NCBI RefSeq assembly: GCF_004011505.1 | Contig: NZ_SAUN01000001.1 | Coordinates: forward strand, 2,604,001 to 2,668,000 | DNA from: Nonomuraea polychroma | Lineage (GTDB): Bacteria > Actinomycetota > Actinomycetes > Streptosporangiales > Streptosporangiaceae | Direction of reading: 5' to 3' | DNA length: 64,000 bases | Shown: one piece after another, positions 8,291 through 17,199 of the stretch | Numbering within the stretch: position 1 is the first letter of the stretch | Layout: each line of letters opens with the position of its first letter | Notes under the pieces: model-generated | Told to the model about the DNA's origin: nothing | The model's input: the letters and a program-made list of their open reading frames with translations, nothing else | Databases searched by the model: none | Position numbers and translations under genes: made by a program

Positions 8291-8934
8291 TCGGCCGAGG
8301 GGATGCGGGACATCATGCGCGCCATGCCATTGACCCAATTGTCGCGCAGGGCCTGTGCGGCCTTGGGAAGGTCTCCGGCGATGAGCAGTTCGGCCACCCG
8401 GCGATGCTCGGTCGCCTCCCGCTCCAGTGGGGTGTCGTCGCCCGCCAGCAGGTGGGCGTAGCGCCGCATCCCCGCCTTGACGCTGGTGATGAGGTCGAGC
8501 AGCCGCTCGTTGCGGCAGCCGCTCAGCAGCAGGTCGTGCCACTCGTCGTCGTGACGCTCTATCTCCTGCTGCTCCGCGATCCGGTCGGGGAACTCCTGGG
8601 CCATCGTCAGCAGCTTGGGCGCGATGCGGCGCAGGTGGGCGGGGTCGGAGCAGTCGAGTGCCAGCGACTCCAGCGCCGCGACGATCTCGCACAGCTCGCG
8701 GAACTCCTTGCGGGTCACTGGCGCGAACCTGAAGCCGCGACCCTGGTTGCTCTCCAGCACGCCCTCGCCCGCGAGGGTGATGAGCGCCTCGCGCAGGGGT
8801 GTGCGGCTGACGCCCAACTCCGCCGCGAGTGCGGCCTCGTTGATGTCGGTGCCCGCGGCGAAGTCGCCCCGGTCGAGCCTGGTCAGTAGCTCTTCCCTGA
8901 TCTGCTCGCGCAGCGGTCGCCGCTCGATGGGCAT
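8287..8934 (-). CDS. GntR-family regulator, FCD (FadR) subfamily
   Basis: A 215-residue regulator starting MPIERRPLREQIREELL. The winged HTH (about residues 8-70) includes TDINEAALAAELGVSRTPLR and a wing with NQGRGFRFAPVT; the rest is an all-helical FCD ligand domain with an ERHDDEWHDLLL metal/ligand helix and late HRRVAELL. FCD regulators usually sense organic acids or sugar acids and repress a divergent operon. Here the divergent operon encodes glycoside uptake and breakdown, and the shared promoter carries repeated ATACAWAATAC boxes. An upstream in-frame start at 9021 would put its N-terminus across that promoter and is rejected. Confidence 0.9.
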   Translation of the reverse strand: MPIERRPLREQIREELLTRLDRGDFAAGTDINEAALAAELGVSRTPLREALITLAGEGVLESNQGRGFRFAPVTRKEFRELCEIVAALESLALDCSDPAHLRRIAPKLLTMAQEFPDRIAEQQEIERHDDEWHDLLLSGCRNERLLDLITSVKAGMRRYAHLLAGDDTPLEREATEHRRVAELLIAGDLPKAAQALRDNWVNGMARMMSRIPSAD

Positions 8935-8972
8935 GACGCTCCTTCGCTGTTCGGCCGGGCCAAGCCTACCGC

Positions 8973-9019
8973 TTGACGCGATACAAAATACTGCACTATG
9001 AATTCTGAATACATAATAC
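8973..9019 (+). promoter_or_regulatory. Promoter of glycoside operon with GntR-type boxes
   Basis: TTGACG (8973-8978), an 18-base spacer and TATGAA (8997-9002) make a strong sigma-70-like promoter reading into the GH42 gene. ATACAAAATAC (8981-8991) lies between -35 and -10 and ATACATAATAC (9009-9019) at the likely transcription start, 28 bases apart. The second resembles the GTATnATAC pattern of FCD regulators. Repression by the divergent GntR protein is inferred. Confidence 0.65.
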
Positions 9020-9041
9020 ACCGTCTGACAAGGGAGCAGGA

Positions 9042-11012
9042 GTGAGCCTGACCCGCGTGCCCGGGCTGCTGTTCGGCGGCGACTACAACCCCGAGCAGTG
9101 GCCCGAGGAGGTCTGGGCCGAGGACATGCGGCTCATGTCCGAGGCCGGGGTCACCATGGTCACCGTCGCGGTCTTCTCGTGGTCGCGGCTGGAGCCGCGG
9201 CCGGGCGCGTACGACTTCGGCTGGCTCGACCGCGTCCTCGACCTGCTGCACGAGCATGGCATCGCGGCCGACCTCGCCACCGCGACCGCGACCCCACCTC
9301 CGTGGCTGGTCCGCGACCACCCAGAGGTCATGCCGGTCGACGCGCAGGGGGTGCGGCTGGAGTTCGGCTCGCGCCAGGGCTACTGCCCCAGTTCGCCGGT
9401 CTTCCGCGAGAACGCCGTGCGGCTGGCCACGGCCATGGCCGAGCGGTATGGCGGCCATCCCGCCCTGGCCATGTGGCACGTCGGCAACGAGTACGCCGAC
9501 CATACGCTGGAGTGCTTCTGCCCGGAGTCGGCCCGGCACTTCGGCGCCTGGCTGGAGGCCCGCTACGGCACGATCGAGTCGCTGAACGCCGCCTGGGGCA
9601 CGTCCTGCTGGGGCCAGCACTACACCGCGTTCGGCCACATCGAGCCGCCGCGCAAGGCGCCAGGCCCGATCAACCCGGCCCAGCTCCTCGACTGGCGCCG
9701 CTTCTGCAGCGACGCGCTCCTGGAGCTGTTCTCGGCCGAGCGTGACGTGCTGCGCGTGATGACCCCGGACGTTCCCGTCACCACGAATTTCATGAGCATC
9801 CTGCACGGCCTCGACTACTGGGCGTGGGCCGCGGCCGAGGATCTGGTGAGCGACGACGCCTATCCCGACCCGGCCGACGGGCAGTCGCACGTGGCGGTCG
9901 CGCTCAGCTACGACCTGATGCGCTCGCTCAAGGGGCGCCCCTGGCTGCTGCTGGAGTCGGCACCGTCGGCGGTGTCGTGGCGCGAGGTGAACGTCCCCAA
10001 ACCGCCCGGCATGATGCGGCTGCACAGCCTTCAGGCGGTGGCGCACGGCGCCGACGGCGTGATGTTCTTCCAGTGGCGTCAGGCCAAGTACGGCCCGGAG
10101 AAGTTCCACTCGGCCCTCCTCCCGCACGGCGGCACGCGCACGCGCGGCTGGCAGGACACCCTCCGCCTCGGCTCCGACCTGCGGCGGCTCGCGGAGGTCG
10201 CGGGCACGGGCACGCACGCCGAGGTGGCACTCGTCATTGGCTGGGACAGCTGGTGGGGCCTGGAGGCGCCGGAGTCGATGCCGTCCAACCGGCTCAAGCT
10301 CAAGGACCTGCTGCTCGCCTGGTACGCGCCGCTGCGCGCCCGCGGCATCACGGTCGATCTCGCGCCGCCAGACCGCGACCTGTCCGGCTACCGCGTGGTG
10401 ATCGTCCCGAATCTCTACCTGTGCACGCAGGAGCAGGCCGGGAGGCTGGCGTCCGTCACCGGCGATCTGGTGGTCGGCCCGTTCAGCGGCGTCGTGGACG
10501 CCGCCGACCGCGTCCACGACGGCGGCGCGCCCGGCCCGCTGCGCGACCTGCTCGGCGTCTCGATCGACGAGTTCTGGCCGCTCACCGACGACGCGATCCA
10601 GCCGGTGCGGTACGCGGGCGGCGCCACCGGCGTGGCCAGGACCTGGACGGAGTGGGTGCGCCTCGACGGCGACGATCCCGCGGCGGTGCTGGCCACGTAC
10701 GAGGGCGGCGACCTCGACGGCCTGCCCGCGATCACCCGCAAGGGCAACGCCACCTACGTCAGCTGCCTGCTCGACGACGTGACGCCCGTGCTCGGCGAGG
10801 TGCTCGGGGGCGTCGCGGCCGTTGAGGTGCCCGCGGGCGTGGAGGCCGTCCGCCGCCGGCGCCACCTCTTCCTGCTCAACCACACGACCACCCGGCAGCG
10901 GGTCATGCTGCCGCACCCCGGCACGGACCTGCTCACCCAGACCCGCCTGCGCGGCGACATCGAACTCGCCCCGCGTGACGCCGTAGTGCTCAGGATCGAA
11001 GGAGACACGTGA
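9042..11012 (+). CDS. GH42 beta-galactosidase-type glycosidase
   Basis: A 656-residue cytoplasmic glycoside hydrolase of family 42, the usual length. It opens LLFGGDYNPEQWP, the family's N-terminal barrel strand. The acid/base is Glu150 in WHVGNEY and the nucleophile Glu305 in LLLESAPS. A four-cysteine zinc-type site is only partly kept (CFCPES plus an isolated Cys). The middle part is the Rossmann-like trimerisation domain (VVIVPNLYL). GH42 enzymes remove beta-D-galactosyl or alpha-L-arabinosyl residues, so the exact sugar is open. GTG start with AGGGAGCAGG upstream; no signal peptide, consistent with action on imported oligosaccharides. It is the first gene of the operon and overlaps the next by GTGA. 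Confidence 0.93.
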   Translation: MSLTRVPGLLFGGDYNPEQWPEEVWAEDMRLMSEAGVTMVTVAVFSWSRLEPRPGAYDFGWLDRVLDLLHEHGIAADLATATATPPPWLVRDHPEVMPVDAQGVRLEFGSRQGYCPSSPVFRENAVRLATAMAERYGGHPALAMWHVGNEYADHTLECFCPESARHFGAWLEARYGTIESLNAAWGTSCWGQHYTAFGHIEPPRKAPGPINPAQLLDWRRFCSDALLELFSAERDVLRVMTPDVPVTTNFMSILHGLDYWAWAAAEDLVSDDAYPDPADGQSHVAVALSYDLMRSLKGRPWLLLESAPSAVSWREVNVPKPPGMMRLHSLQAVAHGADGVMFFQWRQAKYGPEKFHSALLPHGGTRTRGWQDTLRLGSDLRRLAEVAGTGTHAEVALVIGWDSWWGLEAPESMPSNRLKLKDLLLAWYAPLRARGITVDLAPPDRDLSGYRVVIVPNLYLCTQEQAGRLASVTGDLVVGPFSGVVDAADRVHDGGAPGPLRDLLGVSIDEFWPLTDDAIQPVRYAGGATGVARTWTEWVRLDGDDPAAVLATYEGGDLDGLPAITRKGNATYVSCLLDDVTPVLGEVLGGVAAVEVPAGVEAVRRRRHLFLLNHTTTRQRVMLPHPGTDLLTQTRLRGDIELAPRDAVVLRIEGDT

Positions 11013-12334
11013 CGCACCCGTACATACCGAACGCCGAATCCGGCGTGCGGGCCGAGATGCTCGCCGCGATCGGCGCGTCGAGCGTAGAGGACTTCTACGC
11101 CGACATTCCCGCGGAGCTGCGCCTGGCCCGGCCGCTAGATCTGCCCGCGCCGCTCACGGCGGAACACGACCTGGTACGCCACATGAAAGGTCTGCTGGAC
11201 CGCGTCACCGACACGGAGCAGGCGCTGAGCTTCCTCGGCCACGGCTGCTACCCGCACCACGTCCCGGCGGTGTGTGACGAGGTGAACGCGAGGAGCGAGT
11301 TCCTCACCGCGTACGCCGGCGAGCCGTACGAGGACCACGGCCGCTTCCAGGCCCTGTTCGAGTACGTCAGCATGATGGGCGAACTGCTGGAGATGGATGT
11401 CGTCAACGTCCCGACCTACGACGGCTTCCAGGCGGCCGGCACCGCCCTGCGCATGGCGTGCCGCTACACCGAGCGCTCGAAGGTCCTCCTCAGCGCCGCC
11501 GTCAGCGCCGACAAAATGAGCAAGCTGCGCGACTTCCTCGCCCCCGACATCGAGATCGTCCTGGCTCCAGTGGGGGAGGGCGGCGAGATCACGGTCGAGG
11601 CGTTCGATGACTCCTACGCCGCGATCTACCTGGAGACCCCGAACGTCTACGGCGTCGTCGAGACGCGCGGCCGCGAGCTGGCCGACCTGGCGCACGCGCA
11701 CGGCGCGCTGCTCGTGGTCGGTGCCGACCCGATCTCCCTCGGCGTGCTGGCACCGCCCGCCTCCTACCGCGCGGACATCGCCTGCGGCGACATCCAGTCG
11801 CTCGGTATGCATCAAAGCCACGGCGGCGGCCACGCCGGCTACATCGCCACCCAAGACCACGAGCCGCTGGTCGCGGAGTTCCCGTCCCGGCTGTTCGGCA
11901 TCGCACCCACGAAGGTGCCCGGCGAGTACGGCTTCGGCGACGTCTACTACGACCGCACCTCCTTCGCGCACCGCGAGGAGGGCAAGGAGTGGGTCGGTAC
12001 AGCCGCCGCCCTTTGGGGCATCACGGCCGGGGTCTATCTGGCGCTCATGGGCCCACAAGGCATCCGGGATCTGGGCGAGACGATCCTGGCCCGCACCCGA
12101 TACGCCATGGACGCCCTGGCCGCGTCGGTCACGGTGCTGCACCGCGACGCGATCCACTTCCGCGAGTTCGCCATCGAGGTGCCCTCCAGCGCTGCCCTGC
12201 TTGACGGGCTGCGCGAGCGCGGCATCTACGGCGGAGTCGCACTCGACGACCGTACGGTCCTGGTCTGTGTGACCGAACGCCACTCCATCGCCGACATCGA
12301 CCTGCTCGCCGCAGCCGTACAGGAGACGCTGTGA
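11009..12334 (+). CDS. GcvPA-like protein (glycine dehydrogenase subunit 1 homologue), divergent
   Basis: 441 residues, the normal length for the alpha subunit of two-subunit P-protein. Fold-wide similarity is clear: FLGHGCYPHHVPAV, TYDGFQAAGTALRMA, GALLVVGADPISLGVLAPP, SLGMHQSHGGGHAGYI. Canonical glycine decarboxylase instead has QAREQHIRREKATSNICT near here, replaced by SFAHREEGKEWVGTAA at about 317-332. GcvPA lacks the PLP lysine and works with GcvPB. The gene overlaps GH42 and gcvPB-like genes by GTGA, so it is co-translated with a glycosidase, not with gcvT/gcvH. A role other than classic glycine cleavage is likely; the substrate is unknown. Confidence 0.75.
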   Translation: MTHPYIPNAESGVRAEMLAAIGASSVEDFYADIPAELRLARPLDLPAPLTAEHDLVRHMKGLLDRVTDTEQALSFLGHGCYPHHVPAVCDEVNARSEFLTAYAGEPYEDHGRFQALFEYVSMMGELLEMDVVNVPTYDGFQAAGTALRMACRYTERSKVLLSAAVSADKMSKLRDFLAPDIEIVLAPVGEGGEITVEAFDDSYAAIYLETPNVYGVVETRGRELADLAHAHGALLVVGADPISLGVLAPPASYRADIACGDIQSLGMHQSHGGGHAGYIATQDHEPLVAEFPSRLFGIAPTKVPGEYGFGDVYYDRTSFAHREEGKEWVGTAAALWGITAGVYLALMGPQGIRDLGETILARTRYAMDALAASVTVLHRDAIHFREFAIEVPSSAALLDGLRERGIYGGVALDDRTVLVCVTERHSIADIDLLAAAVQETL

Positions 12335-13872
12335 ACACCACGGAGTCCTTCGGGGAGCTCCCCGTCACGCCGAAGCCGCCGCTGCGCCGCTTCCACCAGG
12401 CGCGCTGGGACGAGCCGATCATCTTCGAGCTGTCCGCGCCCGGCCGCCGAGGCATCGCCGTGCCCGAGCCCGGCGCGCCCCGCGTCGAGCTGCCCGACTC
12501 CGTGAGCCGCGCCCAGCCGCCGAAGCTGCCCGAGATGTCCCAGCTGCACGTGCTGCGACACTACCTGCGGCTGTCGCAGGAGAACCTGGGCGTCGACCTC
12601 AACATCGACGTCGGGCAGGGCACCTGCACGATGAAGTACAGCCCCAAGGTCAACGACAGGTTCGCCGCCGCCATCGCCGAGCTGCACCCGCTCCAGCACG
12701 AGGACACCGTGCAAGGCGTGCTGGAGATCTACTGGCGGCTCGAGCGCATGCTGGGGGAGATCTCCGGCATGGCGCGGGTCTCACTCCAGCCGGGCTCCGG
12801 GTCGGCAGCCATCTACGCCAACATCGCCATGATCCGCGCGTACCACGCGGCCCGCGGCGAGGCGCGCCGTGACCAGGTGATCACCACGATGTTCTCCCAC
12901 CCCTCGAACGCGGCCTGCGCCAAGACCGCGGGCTACGAGGTCATCACCCTGATGCCGGACGCCGAAGGCCTGCCCGACATCGAGGCGTTGCGCGCCGCCG
13001 TCGGCCCGCGCACCGCCGCACTGATGATCACCAACCCGGAGGACACCGGGATCTTCAACCCCCGGATCAGGGAGTTCGTGGACCTGGTGCACGCGGCAGG
13101 CGGCCTGGCCTGCTACGACCAGGCGAACGCCAACGGCATCCTCGGCATCACCCGCGCTCGCGACGCCGGATTCGACCTGTGCCACTTCAACCTGCACAAG
13201 ACGTTCTCCACGCCGCACGCCTGCGGCGGCCCCGCGGCGGGGGCGTGCGGCGTCTCGGAGGACCTGGCGCCGTTCCTGCCCGGCCCGGTCGTCGCCTTCG
13301 ACGGCGAGTCCTACCGCCTGGAGACGCCGCCCGCCTCCATCGGCAAGGTGCGGCCGTTCCTCGGCGTCACCCCGAACATCGTGCGCGCCTACGCCTGGAT
13401 CATGGCCCTCGGCGCCGAGGGCCTGCGGCAGGTCGCCGAGACGGCCGTACTCAACAACAACTACCTGATGCACAAGATCCTGCAGATCCCGGGCGCGTCC
13501 GCACCGTGGGACAGGCGCAGGGTCGAGCAGGTGCGCTACTCGTGGCAGGAGCTGTCGGAGCAGACCGGGGTGCATTCGGAGGAGATCGGCGTCAGAGCCG
13601 CCGACTTCGGGGTGCACTACTGGACCAGCCACCACCCGTACGTGGTGCCCGAGCCGTTCACGCTGGAGCCCACGGAGTCGTACTCGAAGGAGGACCTCGA
13701 CGAGTACGCGCTCATCCTGGCGCACGTGGCCGAAGAGGCGCGGCGCGATCCCGAGTTCGTCAAGGGGGCGCCGTACAACCAGACCGTCCACAAGATCGAC
13801 ATGACACCGCTCGACGACCCCAAGGAGTGGGCTCCCACCTGGCGCGCCTACGTCCGCAAGCACCTGTCATGA
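12331..13872 (+). CDS. GcvPB-like PLP enzyme (glycine dehydrogenase subunit 2 homologue), divergent
   Basis: 513 residues, a little longer than the usual 475-490. The PLP lysine is kept (Lys290 in NLHKTFSTPH). Motifs shared with GcvPB include TCTMKYSPK, ELHPLQ and PYVVPEPFTLEPTE. However, residues that are almost fixed in real P-proteins differ: AHGTNPA is SHPSNAA (189-195), YDGAN is YDQAN (262-266), and PHGGGGPG is PHACGGPA (296-303). These line the PLP/substrate site. With the preceding gene it should form a heterotetrameric PLP decarboxylase or lyase. GTG start, GTGA overlap upstream and ATGA overlap downstream. Confidence 0.75.
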   Translation: MNTTESFGELPVTPKPPLRRFHQARWDEPIIFELSAPGRRGIAVPEPGAPRVELPDSVSRAQPPKLPEMSQLHVLRHYLRLSQENLGVDLNIDVGQGTCTMKYSPKVNDRFAAAIAELHPLQHEDTVQGVLEIYWRLERMLGEISGMARVSLQPGSGSAAIYANIAMIRAYHAARGEARRDQVITTMFSHPSNAACAKTAGYEVITLMPDAEGLPDIEALRAAVGPRTAALMITNPEDTGIFNPRIREFVDLVHAAGGLACYDQANANGILGITRARDAGFDLCHFNLHKTFSTPHACGGPAAGACGVSEDLAPFLPGPVVAFDGESYRLETPPASIGKVRPFLGVTPNIVRAYAWIMALGAEGLRQVAETAVLNNNYLMHKILQIPGASAPWDRRRVEQVRYSWQELSEQTGVHSEEIGVRAADFGVHYWTSHHPYVVPEPFTLEPTESYSKEDLDEYALILAHVAEEARRDPEFVKGAPYNQTVHKIDMTPLDDPKEWAPTWRAYVRKHLS

Positions 13873-15098
13873 CGGGCGCGGCGGTGGTCGGGCTGGTCGT
13901 CAACCCCGTCGCCGGTCTCGGCGGCGCGGCCGGGCTCAAAGGCAGCGACGGCGTGGAGGTGCAGCGCGCGGCCCTGGCCAGGGGTGCCACGCCCCGGGCC
14001 GGCGAGCGGGCGGCGCGTGCTGTCCGCACGCTGATGGCCCGCTGTCCCGGCACCCGGGTGGTCACGGCGCCGGGCCCGATGGGCGAGGACAGCGCGCGCG
14101 CCTCCGGGGTCCCGTGCGGCCTGGTCCGGACACTGTCCGTTGACAGATCTGCCGGGGCGTCTTCCGGCTGGTCCGCCGCCGGGACGAGCGCGGAGGACAC
14201 GCGGCGCGCCGTGGCCGCGCTGGCAGGGGTGGACCTGCTGCTGTTCGCGGGCGGCGACGGGACGGCACGCGACGTGCTCGACGCGGTCCGCGCGCTCGGT
14301 GGCCAGGCGCCGCCCGTGTTGGGCGTCCCGGCCGGGGTGAAGGTGTACTCCGGCTGCTTTGCCGTCAGCCCGGCCGCCGCCGGATTCGTCGCGGCGGAGT
14401 TCGACCCGGCGCGCACGGCCGAGGCCGAGGTGGTGGATCTCGACGAGGACGCCTACCGCCGCGGCCTGGTCAGCCCCCGGCTGTACGGCAGCCTGCGCGT
14501 CCCCGCCGTCCGCGCCGCGCTGTCGGGGCGCAAGGCCGGGTCGTCCGGCGTGGCGCCCGCCACAGCCGAGGGCGTCGCACGGGAGGTCGTGGCCAGGATG
14601 TGGCCCGGCGTCCGTTACGTTCTCGGGCCGGGCGCGACCACGCGGGCCGTCGGCCGTGCGCTGGGCCTCGCCACCACGCTGCTCGGCGTGGACGTGGTCG
14701 AACGCGCGCCCGAGGGCGGTCGTGGCGGCCGTCTGGTGGCGGCGGACGTCGCGGAGACCGAGCTGTTCGGCCTGGTCAGCGGCAAGGAGTCGGTGCTGGT
14801 TCTGTCGGTCATCGGCGGGCAGGGGTTCGTGCTGGGGCGCGGGAATCAGCAGGTGTCGCCCCGGGTGCTGGACGCGGTGCTCAATGGGGGCCAGAAGGAC
14901 GGCTCCGGCTCGAGCGAGCGGCTGCTCGTCCTGGCCACCCAGCAGAAGCTCGCGGCGCTGAAGGGACGGCCGCTGCTGGCCGACAGCGGCGACGAGGACC
15001 TCGACAAGAAGCTCGGCGGGCACGTCCAGGTGATCACTGGATACCGCGAAAGCACGATTTATCGCATTTGTGCGGCAAGTGAGGAGTTCGACGGATGA
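13869..15098 (+). CDS. ATP-NAD kinase / AcoX-like kinase
   Basis: 409 residues of the AcoX/ATP-NAD kinase-like family. It starts with VVGLVVNPVAGLGG, carries the nucleotide-binding GGDGTARDVLDAV near residue 130-140, and later GVPAGVKVYSGCFAVSP and a long C-terminal lobe ending YRESTIYRI. AcoX proteins are named from acetoin-catabolism clusters; their reaction is poorly defined. In this operon it might phosphorylate a nucleotide or a small metabolite released by the preceding enzymes (inference). It overlaps both neighbours by ATGA, so strict co-expression is expected. A short Ala/Gly/Ser-rich insertion (about 90-120) is unusual. Confidence 0.8.
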   Translation: MTGAAVVGLVVNPVAGLGGAAGLKGSDGVEVQRAALARGATPRAGERAARAVRTLMARCPGTRVVTAPGPMGEDSARASGVPCGLVRTLSVDRSAGASSGWSAAGTSAEDTRRAVAALAGVDLLLFAGGDGTARDVLDAVRALGGQAPPVLGVPAGVKVYSGCFAVSPAAAGFVAAEFDPARTAEAEVVDLDEDAYRRGLVSPRLYGSLRVPAVRAALSGRKAGSSGVAPATAEGVAREVVARMWPGVRYVLGPGATTRAVGRALGLATTLLGVDVVERAPEGGRGGRLVAADVAETELFGLVSGKESVLVLSVIGGQGFVLGRGNQQVSPRVLDAVLNGGQKDGSGSSERLLVLATQQKLAALKGRPLLADSGDEDLDKKLGGHVQVITGYRESTIYRICAASEEFDG

Positions 15099-15856
15099 AG
15101 ACGCTCGAAGGCAAGGTTGCGATCGTCACGGGCGGCGCCTCGGGCATCGGGCGGGCCACCGCCCTGCTCTTCGCCAGGGAGGGCGCCCGGGTGGTGGTCG
15201 CTGACATCGATGCGGCCGGCGCGGACGCCACCGTGGCGCAGATCGTCGCCGAGACGGGAGACGCGACCGCTGTGGCGGTGCGGGCCGACGTTTCCGACCC
15301 CGAGGACTGCCGACGCGTCGTCGGCGCCGCCGTCGAGACCTTCGGCGGCCTGCACGTCCTGTTCAACAACGCGGGCATCATCCGCCGCACTACCGCGCTC
15401 GACCTCGACGTCGACGAGTGGGACCGCGTCATGGCGGTCAACGTCCGTTCGGTGTTCCTCATGTGCAAGCACGCCATCCCCGCGATGAGCCAGGGCGGCT
15501 CGATCGTGAACACAGGGTCGGGATGGGGCCTCAAAGGCGGCGGCAACGCCATCTCGTACTGCGCCTCCAAGGCGGCCGTGGTCAACATGACCCGCGCGCT
15601 CGCCATCGACCACGCCAAGGCGGGCATCCGGGTCAACTCCGTCAACCCCGGCGACACCGACACGCCCATGCTGCGCGACGAGGCCCGCCAGCTAGGTGAG
15701 GACTGGGCCGCCTTCAAGTCCGACGCGGCAGACCGGCCGATGGGTCGCGCGGGCACCCCGGACGAGATCGCCCAGGCCGTGCTCTTCCTGGCCAGTGACG
15801 CGGCCAGCTACATCACCGGGTCCGCCCTCGTCGTCGACGGCGGCGGGCTCGCCTGA
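15095..15856 (+). CDS. Short-chain dehydrogenase/reductase
   Basis: A classical 253-residue SDR: cofactor loop TGGASGIG (12-19), Asp at the end of beta-2 (VVVADIDAA), which favours NAD over NADP, NNAG in strand 4, Ser in VNTGSGWG, catalytic Tyr155 and Lys159 in YCASK, and C-terminal GSALVVDGGG. It resembles FabG/glucose-1-dehydrogenase-like enzymes that oxidise sugar or hydroxyacid alcohol groups. It overlaps the AcoX-like gene by ATGA and precedes the ABC importer by 57 bases, so it probably oxidises an intermediate of the imported glycoside. Confidence 0.9.
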   Translation: MKTLEGKVAIVTGGASGIGRATALLFAREGARVVVADIDAAGADATVAQIVAETGDATAVAVRADVSDPEDCRRVVGAAVETFGGLHVLFNNAGIIRRTTALDLDVDEWDRVMAVNVRSVFLMCKHAIPAMSQGGSIVNTGSGWGLKGGGNAISYCASKAAVVNMTRALAIDHAKAGIRVNSVNPGDTDTPMLRDEARQLGEDWAAFKSDAADRPMGRAGTPDEIAQAVLFLASDAASYITGSALVVDGGGLA

Positions 15857-15913
15857 CACTCCGATCCACCCGCCTCACCCACACCCCCCACGCAACCCCC
15901 GAAGGAGCCGACC

Positions 15914-17197
15914 ATGAACCGTGCCCTGGCAGTCCTGGGCATCCTCGCCGTCGCGACGACCGCGTGCAGCGGCAGTGGCGGGAACGTCCCGGGCATGAGC
16001 AGCGGATCGGGCCAGGTCACCATCCGCTGGTCCACATGGGGATCGGCCGAGGACATCAAGCTCTACGAGAAGTTCACCGAGAACTTCGAGAAGCGCCACC
16101 CCGACATCAAGCTCAAGCTGGAGCCGGTCGCCAAGTACGAGGACTACCACCCCAAACTGCTCGCCCAGCTCACCAGCAAGACCGCCCCCGACGTGTTCTT
16201 CGTGGGCGACGACAACATCGGCAAGTTCGTCTCCGCCGGGGTGCTCACACCGCTCAACGACAAGCTGGCCGGCCCCTCCTCCAAGAGCAAGCCCGAGGAC
16301 TTCTTCGAGGGCATCTACGGCGGCGCCAAGAAGGACGGCCAGATCTACGGTGTCCCCAACGACACCAACCCCGAGGTGCTCTGGTTCGACAAGAAGGCGC
16401 TCAAGGACGCCGGGATCACCGAGGACCCCGCCGCGCTCAACGAGGCCGGACGGTGGACCATGGCCACGTACCTCGACATGAACGCCAAGCTCAAGGCCGC
16501 GGGCAAGGCCGGGTCGATCTTCTGGAACTGGTACGGCTCCACGTACTCCATGATCAACGGCTTCGGCGGGAAGGTCTGGGACGGCGGCAAGTTCGTCGCC
16601 ACCACTGACCTCAAGGCACGCGCGGCCCTGCAGGCTCTGGCCAAGGGCTACCAGGACAAGACCTTCCTCAGCGCAGACCTGCTGCCCGACAGCAACGGCC
16701 CGAGCACGCAGTTCCTCAAGCACAAGGCCGGCTTCTACGCCGGCGGCCGGTGGATGATCGACTCCCTGAAGAAGGGCGGCGAGCTGGACGACTACGACAT
16801 CGTGCCGTTCCCCTCGCAGACCGGCCAACCCATGCCCGGCGCGGTGGCCGCCTCCTACCTGGCGCTCAACAAGGACACCAAGCTGCCCGAGCAGGCGTAC
16901 ACCTTCCTCACCGAGTTCGTCAGCAAGGATGGCCAGCTCATCAGGCTCAAGGACGGCGGTGCCGTGCCGTCCGTGAAGGGCGCCGAGCAGATCGTCCTCG
17001 CCGGCGGCTACCCCGCCCACGCCCAGACCTTCCTCGACGTGCGCGACACCGGCTTCGCGAACTACCCCGAGGAGGTCGCCGTGCCCGGCCTCACCGCCGA
17101 CATCAACGAGCACCTGATGAAGGTGTGGACCGGTAAGGTTGGCTTCGACGAGGGCATGACCCAGCTCCAGAAGCTCGTCGACGGCAAGCTGGGCTAG
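15914..17197 (+). CDS. Sugar ABC transporter substrate-binding lipoprotein
   Basis: 427 residues. The N-terminus MNRALAVLGILAVATTAC is a lipoprotein signal with the modified Cys18 (loose lipobox TTAC). The mature part is a family-1 extracellular solute-binding protein: VTIRWSTWGSAED, RHPDIKLKLEP, LLAQLTSKTAPDVFFVGDDN, GKYYGVPN-type QIYGVPNDTNPEVLWFDK, and FYAGGRWMID. It would capture an oligosaccharide outside the membrane and deliver it to the two permeases downstream. AGGAG precedes the ATG. No ATPase gene is present; many actinomycetes use a shared MsiK-type ATPase elsewhere (known of the family, not seen here). Confidence 0.92.
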   Translation: MNRALAVLGILAVATTACSGSGGNVPGMSSGSGQVTIRWSTWGSAEDIKLYEKFTENFEKRHPDIKLKLEPVAKYEDYHPKLLAQLTSKTAPDVFFVGDDNIGKFVSAGVLTPLNDKLAGPSSKSKPEDFFEGIYGGAKKDGQIYGVPNDTNPEVLWFDKKALKDAGITEDPAALNEAGRWTMATYLDMNAKLKAAGKAGSIFWNWYGSTYSMINGFGGKVWDGGKFVATTDLKARAALQALAKGYQDKTFLSADLLPDSNGPSTQFLKHKAGFYAGGRWMIDSLKKGGELDDYDIVPFPSQTGQPMPGAVAASYLALNKDTKLPEQAYTFLTEFVSKDGQLIRLKDGGAVPSVKGAEQIVLAGGYPAHAQTFLDVRDTGFANYPEEVAVPGLTADINEHLMKVWTGKVGFDEGMTQLQKLVDGKLG

Positions 17198-17199
17198 CC

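Noticed and set aside
9042-10916. Very long minus-strand frame opposite the GH42 gene (677 codons from 10916)
   Set aside because: Gly/Arg/His/Val-rich composition with no motifs, exactly antisense to a strongly conserved enzyme; a GC-bias shadow.
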